Shown piece by piece: positions 54,697-63,886 of a stretch of DNA of 64,000 nt. Where the stretch lies: the NCBI RefSeq assembly GCF_900129825.1, contig NZ_FQWZ01000001.1:186001-250000 (forward strand), given 5' to 3'. The notes under the pieces were generated by a model. The model was not told the DNA's origin and did no database searches. It worked only from the letters and a program-made list of their open reading frames with translations. Positions within the stretch are counted from its first letter, which is position 1; each line of letters starts with the position of its first letter. This DNA is from Hydrocarboniphaga daqingensis (lineage in GTDB: Bacteria; Pseudomonadota; Gammaproteobacteria; Nevskiales; Nevskiaceae). The position numbers and the translations under genes are program-made.

Positions 54697-55193
54697 GGGG
54701 CAATCCTGGCGGGCGGCATCTGCAAGCGCCCGAGCGCCGTCCGCATCGGCTCGGGCAACGGAGTGGGACGGCGCTGCGCGCGGTCGACGAACACATGGAC
54801 GAACCAGCCTTCGGCAGCCGGCTCGACATCGCCTTCGCGGAACAGCGCGATCTCGTAGCGCACGCTGCTGCGACCCAGATGCGCCACGCGCAGCGCTGCG
54901 TCCACCGCATCCGGAAACGCCAGCGCCTTCAAGTAGCGGCAATGCGATTCGGCGCAAAAGCCGATCGTGTCGCCGTGGTGAATATCCAGGCCGCCCTCGC
55001 GGATCAGCCAAGTGTTGATCACCGTATCGAAGAAGCTGTAGTAGTCGATGTTGTTGACGTGGCCGTAGACGTCGTTGTCCTTCCAGCGCGTGCCGATTCG
55101 CTGGCAATAGGCGTACTGCTCGCGGCGCGTCGGCAGCGATGCGGGCGGCGGTGGCGAGGTGGCGGTATCGGTCACGGGACTCCTGGCGGCCAA
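54693..55193 (-). CDS. Hotdog acyl-CoA thioesterase (4-hydroxybenzoyl-CoA thioesterase-like)
   Basis: 166 residues. The hotdog helix motif TRWKDNDVYGHVNNIDYYSFFD contains the catalytic Asp of the 4HBT-I/YbgC group. It hydrolyses acyl-CoA thioesters to free acids. The N-terminal about 25 residues are a Pro-rich, low-complexity extension. Its end overlaps the alcohol dehydrogenase start by 4 nt and the histidine phosphatase ends 7 nt upstream, so these are co-expressed. Confidence 0.88.
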   Translation of the reverse strand: MAARSPVTDTATSPPPPASLPTRREQYAYCQRIGTRWKDNDVYGHVNNIDYYSFFDTVINTWLIREGGLDIHHGDTIGFCAESHCRYLKALAFPDAVDAALRVAHLGRSSVRYEIALFREGDVEPAAEGWFVHVFVDRAQRRPTPLPEPMRTALGRLQMPPARIAP

Positions 55194-55200
55194 GGGCGCG

Positions 55201-55896
55201 TCAGCGATAGGTGATCAGCTGCTTGTGGCGCTCGCCTTCGAAGTACGAGTGCTCGTTGAACGTCGACAGATACAAGCCGCGCTCGCTGTACAACACCTTG
55301 GTCAGCGAGGCGTTGGCGACGATACGGTTGATGCGCGCGGCATCGCGCTGCGGCACGCGCAGCAGGTCGGCCGTGACCACGGCCACCGGCCCGCCGGACG
55401 TGAACACCAGCGCGTTCTGCGACGGCGCCATCGATGCGGCCAGCGTGCGCAGCGCCGTGCTGACGCGGGCATTGAACGCTGGCCAGCTTTCGGCGTAGTC
55501 GGCGTCGTGGTCGCCGCCGATCCAGCGTTCGGTGGCGCGTTCGAACATCGTCTGGAACGCACGGCGCGGATCGGGCTCGTGCGCGAAGTGCGCCAGCCGC
55601 GTCGCCGGGTCACTGAGCCTCGGGTCGAAGCGCGCGATCATCTCGTCGTGGTCGTATTCCTTCCAGCCCGGCTGCTCGTCCCATACCGCGGGCAGGTCCA
55701 TCGCGGTCAGGCAGGCCTCGGCCGTCTGGCGGTGGCGTCGCATCGGGCCGCTGATCACGCGGTCGACGCGCAAGCCGCGCTGCTTGAGTGCGGCACCCAG
55801 GCGCGTCGCCTGCTCCACGCCGAGCGCGGACAGCGCGTCGTATTCGGCTGCACCGAACGAGGCTTGGCCGTGGCGCACCAGATAGATCGCGCCCAT
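55201..55896 (-). CDS. Histidine phosphatase family protein (phosphoglycerate mutase-like)
   Basis: 231 residues from the ATG at 55896, overlapping the SDR stop by one base (TGATG). The catalytic RHG is in YLVRHGQASFG (residues 5-15) and the second catalytic region is FTSGGPVAVVTADLL; note SGG in place of the more common HGG, so the second histidine may be missing. It resembles co-operonic phosphatases of acyl-CoA degradation clusters. The substrate is unknown. Confidence 0.84.
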   Translation of the reverse strand: MGAIYLVRHGQASFGAAEYDALSALGVEQATRLGAALKQRGLRVDRVISGPMRRHRQTAEACLTAMDLPAVWDEQPGWKEYDHDEMIARFDPRLSDPATRLAHFAHEPDPRRAFQTMFERATERWIGGDHDADYAESWPAFNARVSTALRTLAASMAPSQNALVFTSGGPVAVVTADLLRVPQRDAARINRIVANASLTKVLYSERGLYLSTFNEHSYFEGERHKQLITYR

Positions 55897-56651
55897 CAGG
55901 CCATCCTCGACACCACCGACAGCGGCAGCCGCTTGATCAGAAAGCCCATCAGCGTCCACGGCCAAGCCGGCACGTAGGCCTCGTCGGGCTCGCGCTCGAT
56001 CGCGCGCACCAACGCGCGGCAGCCGGTCACGGTGTCGACCATGAACGGGGTGTTCTTGACCTTGGCGTTGATCTCGCTGCGGATGTAGCCCGGATACACG
56101 GTCGATACCTTGATCGGGCTGCGACTCTTCAGCAGATCGGCGCGCAAGCCTTCCGACAGCGAGGCCAGCGCCGCCTTGGTCGCCGCATAGGTGGTCATGG
56201 CGCGCGGCATGCCGCGTAGCGCGCTCATCGACGAGATCGTCACCAGATGGCCGGCCCCCTGGTCGCGGAAGATCTCCATCGCCGCTTCGACCTGGGCCAG
56301 TGCAGCGACGAAGTTGGTCTGGGCGGTCTGCAGGTTGGCATTGAAGTGGCCAGTGCCCAGCGACGCCCCCTTGCCCATGCCGGCATTGACGACGACGCGG
56401 TCGAGCGTGCCGAACTCTTCGCGGAACTCGCGGAACACCGCGAACACTTGCGCATGGTCGTTGACGTCGAGCGCGCGCACGCTGACGTGGATGTGCGGGT
56501 AATGCGCCAGCAACTCGTCGCGCAGCGCGATCAACCGGTCGGTGCGTCGTGCGCACAACGCCAGATTGCGGCCTTGCTCGGCCCACAGGCGGGCCATGCC
56601 CTCGCCCAGTCCGGAGCTGGCGCCGGTGATCAGGATATTGCGTCGCGACAT
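55896..56651 (-). CDS. Short-chain dehydrogenase/reductase
   Basis: 251 residues from the ATG at 56651; the frame is open to 56843 but that part is not SDR-like. The cofactor motif TGASSGLGEGMA (residues 8-19), the NAG-like VVNAGMGKG and the catalytic YAATK (Tyr-xxx-Lys) with the upstream Ser in TISSMSALRG are all present. SDRs of this type reduce or oxidise ketones or alcohols with NADP(H). It is the first gene of the minus-strand series leading to the class III-like dehydrogenase. Confidence 0.92.
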   Translation of the reverse strand: MSRRNILITGASSGLGEGMARLWAEQGRNLALCARRTDRLIALRDELLAHYPHIHVSVRALDVNDHAQVFAVFREFREEFGTLDRVVVNAGMGKGASLGTGHFNANLQTAQTNFVAALAQVEAAMEIFRDQGAGHLVTISSMSALRGMPRAMTTYAATKAALASLSEGLRADLLKSRSPIKVSTVYPGYIRSEINAKVKNTPFMVDTVTGCRALVRAIEREPDEAYVPAWPWTLMGFLIKRLPLSVVSRMA

Positions 56652-56872
56652 CGAGGCGGCCTCGGCCTGCTTGGGGGCGCCAAGGTTATGCCTTTTGCCG
56701 CAATGCGACACGCCCCGCAGCTTGCCGCGCGCGCAAGCCGCCGCGCCATGTAAAATTCGCGCCCCGCCGCTGACGCCGCCGCCCTGGTCGGGCCGCGCTG
56801 CGCTGCGCACCCCGATTCGACCGCGCCTTGGCGCGTCTCGCACCGTCCACTTTCAGTCCAGATGAGGATTCC

Positions 56873-59047
56873 ATGACCACCCCGCGTACCCAGAAAGGCG
56901 GCCTTCAAGTCGCAACCGTTCTGAGCGACCTCATCGAGCAGCGCATCTTGCCCGGCACCGGCATCGAACCGGCGGCGTTCTGGGCCGGCTTCGAGCAGAT
57001 CACCAGCACCTTCGCGCCGCGCAACCGCGAACTGCTCGCCAAGCGCGACGCGATCCAGGCGCAGATCGATGCCTGGCACCGCAAGCAGGGCGGCCAGCAC
57101 GACGCAGCGGCCTACAAGCAGTTCCTCGGCGAGATCGGCTACCTGCTGCCCGAGCCGGCCGACTTCAAGGTGACCACGGCCAACGTCGACCCGGAAATCG
57201 CCGAGCAGTGTGGCCCGCAGCTGGTCGTGCCGGTGATGAATGCGCGCTACGCGCTCAACGCCGCCAACGCGCGCTGGGGTTCGCTGTATGACGCGTTGTA
57301 CGGCACTGACGCGATCCCGGAAACCGACGGCGCGGTCAAGGGCCCCGGCTACAACGAAGTGCGCGGCGCCAAGGTGATCGCCTGGGCCAAGCGCTTTCTG
57401 GACACGGCGGCGCCGCTGGCCAGCGGCAGCCATAAGGACGTCACCGGGTACGCGGTCGAAGGCGGCCAGCTGGTCGTCAGCCTCGGCGCCACCAAGACCG
57501 GCCTGAAGGCGCCGGCGCAGTTCGTCGGCTTCAGCGGCGATGCCGCCAAGCCCACCGGCGTGCTGCTGAAGAACAATGGCCTGCACGTCGAGATCGAAAT
57601 CGACCCGCGCCATGTGATCGGTGCCACCGACCCGGCCGGCGTCAAGGACGTGCTGCTGGAATCGGCGATCACCACGATCCAGGACTGCGAAGACTCGGTG
57701 GCCGCCGTCGATGCGGTCGACAAGGTCGTCGCGTATTCCAACTGGCTGGGCCTGATCCAGGGCGACCTGGCTGAAGTGCTGCACAAGGGCGGCAAAACGA
57801 TCACCCGTGCGCTGAACGCCGACCGCCAGTACACGGCCGCCGCCGGCGGCACGCTGACGCTGCCCGGCCGCAGCCTGCTGTTCGTCCGCAACGTCGGCCA
57901 TCTGATGACCAACCCGGCCGTGATCCTGGCCGACGGCCATGAGATTCCGGAAGGCATCCTCGACGGCATCGTCACCGTGCTGATTTCCTCGCACGACGTC
58001 GCCGGCCGCACGCGCTACCGCAACAGCAAGACCGGCAGCATCTACATCGTCAAGCCGAAGATGCACGGGCCGGAAGAAGTGCAGTTCGCCTGCGACTTGT
58101 TCGCCGCGATCGAAGACCTGGTCCGCCTGCCGCGCAACACGATCAAGATCGGCATCATGGACGAGGAGCGTCGCACCACGGTCAACCTCAAGGCGTGCAT
58201 CAAGGTCGCCGCCGAGCGCGTCGTGTTCATCAACACCGGCTTCCTGGACCGCACCGGCGACGAGCTGCACACGTCGATGGAAGCCGGCCCGATGGTGCGC
58301 AAGGCGGCGATGAAGCAGCAGCCGTGGATCGCCGCCTATGAGGACTGGAACGTCGACATCGGTCTGGCCTGCGGCCTGGCCGGCCGCGCGCAGATCGGCA
58401 AGGGCATGTGGGCGATGCCAGACCTGATGGCCGGCATGCTCGAACAGAAGATCGCGCATCCGAAGTCGGGCGCGACCACCGCGTGGACGCCGTCGCCGAC
58501 GGCCGCCACGTTGCACGCGACGCACTACCACCAGGTCAACGTGTTCGAGCGCCAGAAGGAGATCGCCACGCGCGCCCGCGCCAGCCTCGACGCGATCCTG
58601 ACGATCCCGCTGCTCGGCACGCAGAAGCTCAGTGCCGAAGAGATCCAGCAGGAACTCGACAACAACGCCCAGGGCATCCTCGGCTACGTCGTGCGCTGGA
58701 TCGACCAGGGCGTCGGCTGCTCCAAGGTGCCGGACATCAGCAACGTCGGCCTGATGGAAGACCGCGCGACGCTGCGCATCTCCAGCCAGCACATCGCCAA
58801 CTGGCTGCGTCATGGCCTGACCAGCGTCGAGCAGGTGACCGAGACGCTGAAGCGGATGGCCGCGATCGTCGACCAGCAGAACGCCGGCGACCCGGGCTAC
58901 AAGCCGATGGCGCCGGGCTTTGACGGCGTGGCGTTCCAGGCCGCCTGCGACCTGGTGTTCAAGGGTTGCGAGCAGCCCAACGGCTATACCGAGCCGTTGC
59001 TGCACCAGCGCCGTCAGGAAGCCAAGGCCAAGTACGGCCTGCAGTAA
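56873..59047 (+). CDS. glcB: Malate synthase G
   Basis: 724 residues, the size of isoform G, from an ATG behind GAGGAT. Characteristic segments include [70 protein letters not shown] with the acetyl-CoA site residues, and [15 protein letters not shown]. It condenses glyoxylate and acetyl-CoA to malate, completing the glyoxylate shunt used on fatty acids and acetate. It is divergent from the SDR gene and followed by a strong terminator. Confidence 0.97.
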   Translation: MTTPRTQKGGLQVATVLSDLIEQRILPGTGIEPAAFWAGFEQITSTFAPRNRELLAKRDAIQAQIDAWHRKQGGQHDAAAYKQFLGEIGYLLPEPADFKVTTANVDPEIAEQCGPQLVVPVMNARYALNAANARWGSLYDALYGTDAIPETDGAVKGPGYNEVRGAKVIAWAKRFLDTAAPLASGSHKDVTGYAVEGGQLVVSLGATKTGLKAPAQFVGFSGDAAKPTGVLLKNNGLHVEIEIDPRHVIGATDPAGVKDVLLESAITTIQDCEDSVAAVDAVDKVVAYSNWLGLIQGDLAEVLHKGGKTITRALNADRQYTAAAGGTLTLPGRSLLFVRNVGHLMTNPAVILADGHEIPEGILDGIVTVLISSHDVAGRTRYRNSKTGSIYIVKPKMHGPEEVQFACDLFAAIEDLVRLPRNTIKIGIMDEERRTTVNLKACIKVAAERVVFINTGFLDRTGDELHTSMEAGPMVRKAAMKQQPWIAAYEDWNVDIGLACGLAGRAQIGKGMWAMPDLMAGMLEQKIAHPKSGATTAWTPSPTAATLHATHYHQVNVFERQKEIATRARASLDAILTIPLLGTQKLSAEEIQQELDNNAQGILGYVVRWIDQGVGCSKVPDISNVGLMEDRATLRISSQHIANWLRHGLTSVEQVTETLKRMAAIVDQQNAGDPGYKPMAPGFDGVAFQAACDLVFKGCEQPNGYTEPLLHQRRQEAKAKYGLQ

Positions 59048-59096
59048 GCCGCGAGTTCCTGCAGCGGCGCCAACGGCGCTGCTGCAGTCGCCGGAC

Positions 59097-59128
59097 AAAA
59101 CAAAGGCCGCGACAGCGGCCTTTGTTTT
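59097..59128. terminator. Bidirectional rho-independent terminator after glcB
   Basis: Perfect 14-bp stem (59097-59110 with 59115-59128), loop GACA, core AAAGGCCGC/GCGGCCTTT, followed by a T-run on the plus strand and by T/A on the minus strand. It separates glcB from the converging flavoprotein gene. Confidence 0.9.
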
Positions 59129-59144
59129 TGCAGCCGGCCTGGAA

Positions 59145-60419
59145 TCAGGCGGCGGGCGCCGTCGCCAGCAGGTCCTTCAGCGGCTTGGTTTCATCGGCCA
59201 GCACGGCCGGGTCGACCTTGATGCGGTCGCCGACCAGCTTCTTGGCGACCATGAACTCCTGCGGACGGCTGACCGAATCCGCGGCCAGCAGCGCGCCGTC
59301 CTTCAGGTACAGCGCCAGGAAGTTGCGCGCGGCTGGCGAACCACGCAGCACCACGGTGTCATAGCCCTGGTTCAAGCCCACCATCTGCAGCTTCAAGTCG
59401 TACTGGTCGGACCAGAACCACGGCACCGCGTTATACGGCTTGAGCTGGCCGACCAGCAGCGCCGCCGCGCTGCGCGCCTGCTCGAGTGCACTCGGCACCG
59501 ATTCGAGGCGGATGCGGCGGCCGGCATAGGCGCTCGGGTGGCTGCTGCAATCACCGATCGCGAGGATGTCCGGGTCCGAGGTGCGGCCGTATTCGTCAAC
59601 GGCGATGCCGTTGTCAATCGCAAGCCCGGCCGCTTCGGCCAGCTCCACGTTCGGGATCAGGCCGATGCCGACGATGACCACGTCGGCCGGAATCTTCAGG
59701 CCGTCACCGGCCAGCACCGTCGTGATCTTGCCGGCGGCGTCGAACTCGAAGCCGGTCAGCGCGGTGTTGACCAGAATCTTGACACCGGCCTCGGTGTGCA
59801 CGCGCGCGTAGAACTCCGACAGCTCCGGTGCCGTCACGCGCTGCAGCACGCGCGGCATCGCTTCGAGCACGGTGACGTCGATGCCCTTCTTGCGCGCCAC
59901 GGCGGCGACTTCCAGGCCGATGTAGCCGCCGCCGATGATCACCAGGCGGTTGCCGGCGACGAACTGCTCGCGCAGCGCATCGACATGGCCGATCGTGCGC
60001 AGGTAATGAAGGTTCGGCGCTTGGTGAATGCGCTCGTCGGGCAGCGTCAGCAGCCGCGGGCGGCCGCCGGTGGCCAGCACCAGCTTGCCGTAGCCGAGCG
60101 TGCGGCCATCGGCCGTGGTCACGGTCTTGGCGACACGGTCGATCGCCGTGACGCGGGTGTTGGGCAGGCAGCGGATGTTGGCGTTGTCGTAGGTTGCCGG
60201 CGCTTTGACGTGCAGGCGCTCATGGCTGATCTCGCCGCTGAGAAAGGCCTTGGACAGCGGCGGACGCTGATACGGCAGATGCGGCTCGTCGCCGGCGATC
60301 GTGATGTCGCCAACGTACTGGTTGACGCGCAGCGCCACGGCCATTTCACCGGCCGCATGGCCGGCGCCGACGATCAGTACCGATTCGGAGGAGGCAGCCG
60401 GGCTGGCCTGTTCAGTCAT
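59145..60419 (-). CDS. FAD-dependent ferredoxin/rubredoxin-reductase-like oxidoreductase
   Basis: 424 residues from the ATG at 60419, with GAG 10 nt upstream; a TTG at 60428 in frame is an alternative. FAD-binding motif IVGAGHAAGEMAVAL (the usual GxGxxG with AAG), NAD-binding GGGYIGLEVAAVARK and the DILAIGDCSSH FAD segment. It resembles putidaredoxin and biphenyl-dioxygenase ferredoxin reductases. It could reduce the [2Fe-2S] ferredoxin encoded at 49465-49785. Confidence 0.9.
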   Translation of the reverse strand: MTEQASPAASSESVLIVGAGHAAGEMAVALRVNQYVGDITIAGDEPHLPYQRPPLSKAFLSGEISHERLHVKAPATYDNANIRCLPNTRVTAIDRVAKTVTTADGRTLGYGKLVLATGGRPRLLTLPDERIHQAPNLHYLRTIGHVDALREQFVAGNRLVIIGGGYIGLEVAAVARKKGIDVTVLEAMPRVLQRVTAPELSEFYARVHTEAGVKILVNTALTGFEFDAAGKITTVLAGDGLKIPADVVIVGIGLIPNVELAEAAGLAIDNGIAVDEYGRTSDPDILAIGDCSSHPSAYAGRRIRLESVPSALEQARSAAALLVGQLKPYNAVPWFWSDQYDLKLQMVGLNQGYDTVVLRGSPAARNFLALYLKDGALLAADSVSRPQEFMVAKKLVGDRIKVDPAVLADETKPLKDLLATAPAA

Positions 60420-60576
60420 GTCGTGCAATCTCGCGGCGGGTTGGGAAAGGAGCGCAAGATTACGCGCTCGTTACCCCGCGTCTCAAACCCGCAAAAGGAC
60501 GATACCGGCGCCACGGTGCTGGCAAGCGGCCCCGGCGTAGACCCACAATCGCGGTTTGCCCGATGCAACGAGCCTG

Positions 60577-61476
60577 ATGATGAGCGACCCCTGCCCCGCC
60601 CCGACGCCCTCACTATGGGACGGTCGCGCGCTCGAAACGCTGCTGCCGCTGGTGACCATCGGCCCCGACCGCTACGCCAGCACGGCGTCGGACGACAACT
60701 TCAACCGCCGCTTGTACGGCGGCCAGCTGCTCGGCCAGGCGCTGCTGGCCGCCGCCCAGACCGTGCCCGAAGGCCGTCGCGCCCACATGCTGCAAGCCTG
60801 CTTTTTGCGCGGCGCGGCGATCGACCAACCGTTGCGGTTCGACGTGCAACGGCTGCTCGACGGCGGCCGCTATTCGTCGCGCCATGTCCGCGTCACGCAA
60901 GCCGCGCACGCGGTGCTGGACGCGCAAGTGTCGTTTCAGGTGCCCAGCGACCCGCCGCAGCACCGCCGCACCGACGGGCCGGACGACGTGCCCGGCCCCG
61001 AGCAGCTGCGCGACATGGTCGACTTGGTCCGCGACGGCCAACACGGATTCGAGTTGCGGATGGTGCCGCTGGTCGAAAAGCACTGCGTCGAAATGCGCCC
61101 GGTCGACCCCGAGCGCTTCGTATTCCAGGCCGACGCTTCGGCGCGCCAGCGGTTCTGGCTGAGGCTGCGCGACGGCCTGCCCGAGGCGCCGGCACTGCAC
61201 GATGCGGCGCTGGCCTATCTGTCGGACTTTCTGGTCACGTACTGCAGCTACAGCCCGTACACATCGATGGTCGACATGCGCGACTTCTACGTCGCCAGCC
61301 TGAACCACGGCCTGTGGTTCCACGAAAACCTGCGCTACGACGATTGGCTGCTATTCGACTGCCAGAGCCCGGCCACCGGCCACGGCCGCGGCTTTGCCGT
61401 CGTGCAGATCTACGACCGCCAGCGGCGCCTGGTGGCCACGGCCACGCAGCAATGCACGCTCGGCGAGCGACGCTGA
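60577..61476 (+). CDS. tesB: Acyl-CoA thioesterase II
   Basis: 299 residues from the ATG at 60577 (60580 also possible). TesB double-hotdog features: FNRRLYGGQLLGQALLAAAQTVP in the first domain and FLVTYCSYSPY...MRDFYVASLNHGLWFHENLRYDDWLLFDCQSPATGHGRG in the second, with the catalytic Asp in the D-x-S/T context. It cleaves medium- and long-chain acyl-CoAs. Its 3' end is followed by one copy of the repeat that marks the Fic insertion. Confidence 0.9.
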   Translation: MMSDPCPAPTPSLWDGRALETLLPLVTIGPDRYASTASDDNFNRRLYGGQLLGQALLAAAQTVPEGRRAHMLQACFLRGAAIDQPLRFDVQRLLDGGRYSSRHVRVTQAAHAVLDAQVSFQVPSDPPQHRRTDGPDDVPGPEQLRDMVDLVRDGQHGFELRMVPLVEKHCVEMRPVDPERFVFQADASARQRFWLRLRDGLPEAPALHDAALAYLSDFLVTYCSYSPYTSMVDMRDFYVASLNHGLWFHENLRYDDWLLFDCQSPATGHGRGFAVVQIYDRQRRLVATATQQCTLGERR

Positions 61477-61483
61477 GTCCCAC

Positions 61484-61509
61484 GCTTCAGAACCGTAGCT
61501 CGCTCTGCG
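61484..61509. repeat. Left copy of a 26-bp direct repeat (dinB 3'-end stub)
   Basis: Identical over 26 bp to 62795-62820. On the minus strand it spells the last codons and stop of dinB (SELRF then TGA), and adjacent bases on both sides remain partly similar. It lies immediately after tesB and looks like a leftover dinB end created by insertion of the Fic segment. Confidence 0.8.
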
Positions 61510-61562
61510 ACGGGAGCATGGTTCGCTAGCGCAGCGCTGGCATCGATCGCGAAACGGTCGAC

Positions 61563-61616
61563 GATCTATACATGAGGCATCCAATATGCATAGAAATAAG
61601 CCATGATCTATACATG
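61563..61616. repeat. Pair of 12-bp direct repeats upstream of the Fic gene
   Basis: GATCTATACATG occurs at 61563-61574 and 61605-61616, 42 bp apart start to start (about four helical turns), in a locally AT-rich stretch 30 nt upstream of the Fic ATG. This is a good place for a regulator or for an autoregulatory Fic C-terminal helix-turn-helix to bind. Confidence 0.5.
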
Positions 61617-61645
61617 TTGAACCGCCCGGCTGCGAAACCCGCCCC

Positions 61646-62746
61646 ATGAGACTCTCATTCGCGCCACCGCCGTTGGAAAGCCTGGACCCAGCGCGGTTCG
61701 AAAGTGCGGCCATTCTGAAAAAGCTGGTCGCCGCTCACCGGCGGCTGGCGGAGTTCAAAGGCGTGGCGGCCTCCATGCCGAACCAGGGTGTGTTGATCAG
61801 CACGCTGAGCCTGCAGGAAGCCAAGGACAGCTCCGAGATCGAAAACATCGTGACCACGCACGATGAGTTGTTCCGCGAAGCGGCAGACATCGATGCCGTC
61901 AACGCAAGCCCGGCCGCCAAGGAAGTGGCGCTCTACAGCCACGCGCTGCGCGTCGGCTTTCAATCGGTGGCGGCAACCGGCCTGCTGACCGGCAATCACA
62001 TTCTGGAGATTCAGGCGGCGCTCGAGAGAAACCGCCCCGGCTACAGAACGGTGCCGGGCACCACGCTCAAGGACCGAGGCACCGGTCGGGTGATCTATAC
62101 CCCGCCGACGCCGGACCTGCTGCCGGGCCTGATGTCCGACCTCGAACACTTCATCAACGACGACGGCCGCTACGCAGCCGACCCGCTAGTGAAGATGGCG
62201 CTGATCCACCATCAGTTCGAGAGCATCCATCCGTTCAATGACGGCAACGGTCGTACCGGCCGCATCGTTAATGTGCTGTATCTGGTCAAGATGGGGCTGC
62301 TGGATATTCCCGTGCTGTATCTGAGTCGCGCCATCGTCGGAACCAAGGCTGACTACTACCGTCTGCTGCAAAGCGTGCGTGACACCGGCGACTGGGAAAC
62401 CTGGGTGATGTATTTGCTTGATGCCGTCGAAAGCACCGCTGCCCAGGGCATCACGACGATCCAGGCCATCAAGGCACTGCTGCTGGACACCAAGCACCGC
62501 ATCCGCAGCCAGCACCGCTTCTACAGCCAAGACCTGATCAACAACCTGTTATCGCATCCGTACACCAAAATCGAGTTTCTGATGCGCGACTTGAAGGTGT
62601 CCCGCATCACGGCCACGCGCTATCTGGATCTGTTGGCGGCCGATGGTTTCCTGCGCAAACGCAAGATCGGGCGCAGCAACTACTACATCAACGATCCGCT
62701 GTTCCGCATTCTGACCGGCGAGGCCGCTCCGGCAGGCGAACGCTGA
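61646..62746 (+). CDS. Fic-domain protein (AMP-transferase type) with C-terminal winged helix
   Basis: 366 residues. The Fic active-site motif HPFNDGNGRTGR is complete at residues 195-206 and the catalytic His is His195. An N-terminal inhibitory motif of the (S/T)xxxE(G/N) type is seen as SSEIEN (residues 62-67), as in class II Fic proteins. The C-terminus (about 280-355, MRDLKVSRITATRYLDLLAADGFLRKRKIGRSNYY) is a winged helix-turn-helix. Fic enzymes transfer AMP to target proteins. It is flanked by dinB-end repeats, indicating acquisition. No separate antitoxin gene is visible. Confidence 0.92.
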   Translation: MRLSFAPPPLESLDPARFESAAILKKLVAAHRRLAEFKGVAASMPNQGVLISTLSLQEAKDSSEIENIVTTHDELFREAADIDAVNASPAAKEVALYSHALRVGFQSVAATGLLTGNHILEIQAALERNRPGYRTVPGTTLKDRGTGRVIYTPPTPDLLPGLMSDLEHFINDDGRYAADPLVKMALIHHQFESIHPFNDGNGRTGRIVNVLYLVKMGLLDIPVLYLSRAIVGTKADYYRLLQSVRDTGDWETWVMYLLDAVESTAAQGITTIQAIKALLLDTKHRIRSQHRFYSQDLINNLLSHPYTKIEFLMRDLKVSRITATRYLDLLAADGFLRKRKIGRSNYYINDPLFRILTGEAAPAGER

Positions 62747-62794
62747 CGCTCGCGACCCGGAACGACGCCGAGCCCATCGACAGCTGAGCCACGC

Positions 62795-62820
62795 GCTTCA
62801 GAACCGTAGCTCGCTCTGCG
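62795..62820. repeat. Right copy of the 26-bp direct repeat, inside the dinB 3' end
   Basis: Identical to 61484-61509. This copy is the genuine C-terminal coding end of dinB and its stop region, so the Fic-bearing segment of about 1.3 kb lies between two copies of the target. Confidence 0.8.
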
Positions 62821-63871
62821 GCTCGGCGACGGCATCCGGGTGGCCCGGATCGGTGAAGTTGCCGAGGCCGACTCCAACCAGTCGATAGCGGGTCTCGGGG
62901 TCCAGCTCGACGCGCTCACGCAGGTTCAGCGCGATATCGCGGAACGCGGCCAGTGTGTCGGGCGGCGTCGGTGGCGTGTGGCTGCGCGTCAGAATCCGGA
63001 AGTCGGCGGTCTTGAGCTTGAGCACAACGGTGCGACCGATCCGTGCGGTCTTGCGGGATGCCGCCCATGCCTTGTCGGCCAGCGCCTCGATATGCGGCGC
63101 CAGCTGCGACAGCGGCAGGTCCTCGCGAAACGTGTCTTCGGCCGACACCGACTGCGTGGGCCGATCGGGCTTGACCGTGCTGTGGTCGATGCCCTGCGAC
63201 AGCTGGTGCAGCCGCGCGCCGTAACGGCCGAAGCGTTGCTCCAGCTCGGCCAAGGGCACCCGTTGCAGGTCACCACAAGTAGCGACGCCGATCGCCGCCA
63301 GCCGCTCGCCGGTGACCTTGCCGACACCTGGCAAGCGCGTCACCGGCAGCGTCGGCATGAATGCATCGACCTCTTCGGGGCGGATCACGAACAGACCGTC
63401 GGGCTTGTTCCAGTCCGACGCGATCTTGGCCAGGAACTTGTTCGGCGCGACGCCCGCCGATGCGGTCAGCGACAGCTCGGTGCGGATCTGTTCGCGGATG
63501 GCCTTGGCGACGCGGGTCGCGGTTGGCAGGCCGGTCTTGTTATCGGTGACGTCCAGATACGCCTCGTCGAGCGACAAGGGCTCGACCAGGTCGGTATGCC
63601 GCAGCATGATCTCGCGCACCGCGCGTGATACCGCACGATAGCGGTTGAAGTCGGGCGCGACGAACACCGCATCGGGGCATAGGCGCTCGGCGCGCACGGC
63701 CGGCATCGCCGAGCGGATGCCGTAGCGCCGCGCCTCATAGGAGGCCGCGCAGACCACCGATCGCTGACCGCGCCACGCAACAACCACGGGCCGACCGCGC
63801 AGCTGCGGGTCGTCGCGCTGTTCCACCGATGCGTAGAACGCATCCATGTCGACATGGATGATCTTGCGCAC
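62798..63871 (-). CDS. dinB: DNA polymerase IV (Y-family)
   Basis: 357 residues from a GTG at 63871. The Y-family motifs are present: HVDMDAFYASVEQRDDP (with catalytic Asp), DEAYLDVTDNK with SLDEAYLD, and KFLAKIASDWNKPDG; the helix-hairpin-helix region PGVGKVTGERLAAIGV follows. It performs error-prone translesion synthesis. The last residues (SELRF) are duplicated at 61484-61509. It starts 15 nt after the stop of the upstream partial gene, so it may share its transcript. No LexA box was seen. Confidence 0.95.
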   Translation of the reverse strand: MRKIIHVDMDAFYASVEQRDDPQLRGRPVVVAWRGQRSVVCAASYEARRYGIRSAMPAVRAERLCPDAVFVAPDFNRYRAVSRAVREIMLRHTDLVEPLSLDEAYLDVTDNKTGLPTATRVAKAIREQIRTELSLTASAGVAPNKFLAKIASDWNKPDGLFVIRPEEVDAFMPTLPVTRLPGVGKVTGERLAAIGVATCGDLQRVPLAELEQRFGRYGARLHQLSQGIDHSTVKPDRPTQSVSAEDTFREDLPLSQLAPHIEALADKAWAASRKTARIGRTVVLKLKTADFRILTRSHTPPTPPDTLAAFRDIALNLRERVELDPETRYRLVGVGLGNFTDPGHPDAVAEPQSELRF

Positions 63872-63886
63872 GGCGATGCCGCGTCG

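Noticed and set aside
56630-59098. 822-codon minus-strand open frame opposite glcB
   Set aside because: It is antisense to the well-conserved malate synthase G and has no recognisable domain; high GC content makes long antisense frames common.
58920-61529. 869-codon plus-strand open frame across the glcB end, flavoprotein and tesB
   Set aside because: It crosses a strong terminator and lies over genuine conserved genes on either strand; composition is low-complexity Arg/Ala.
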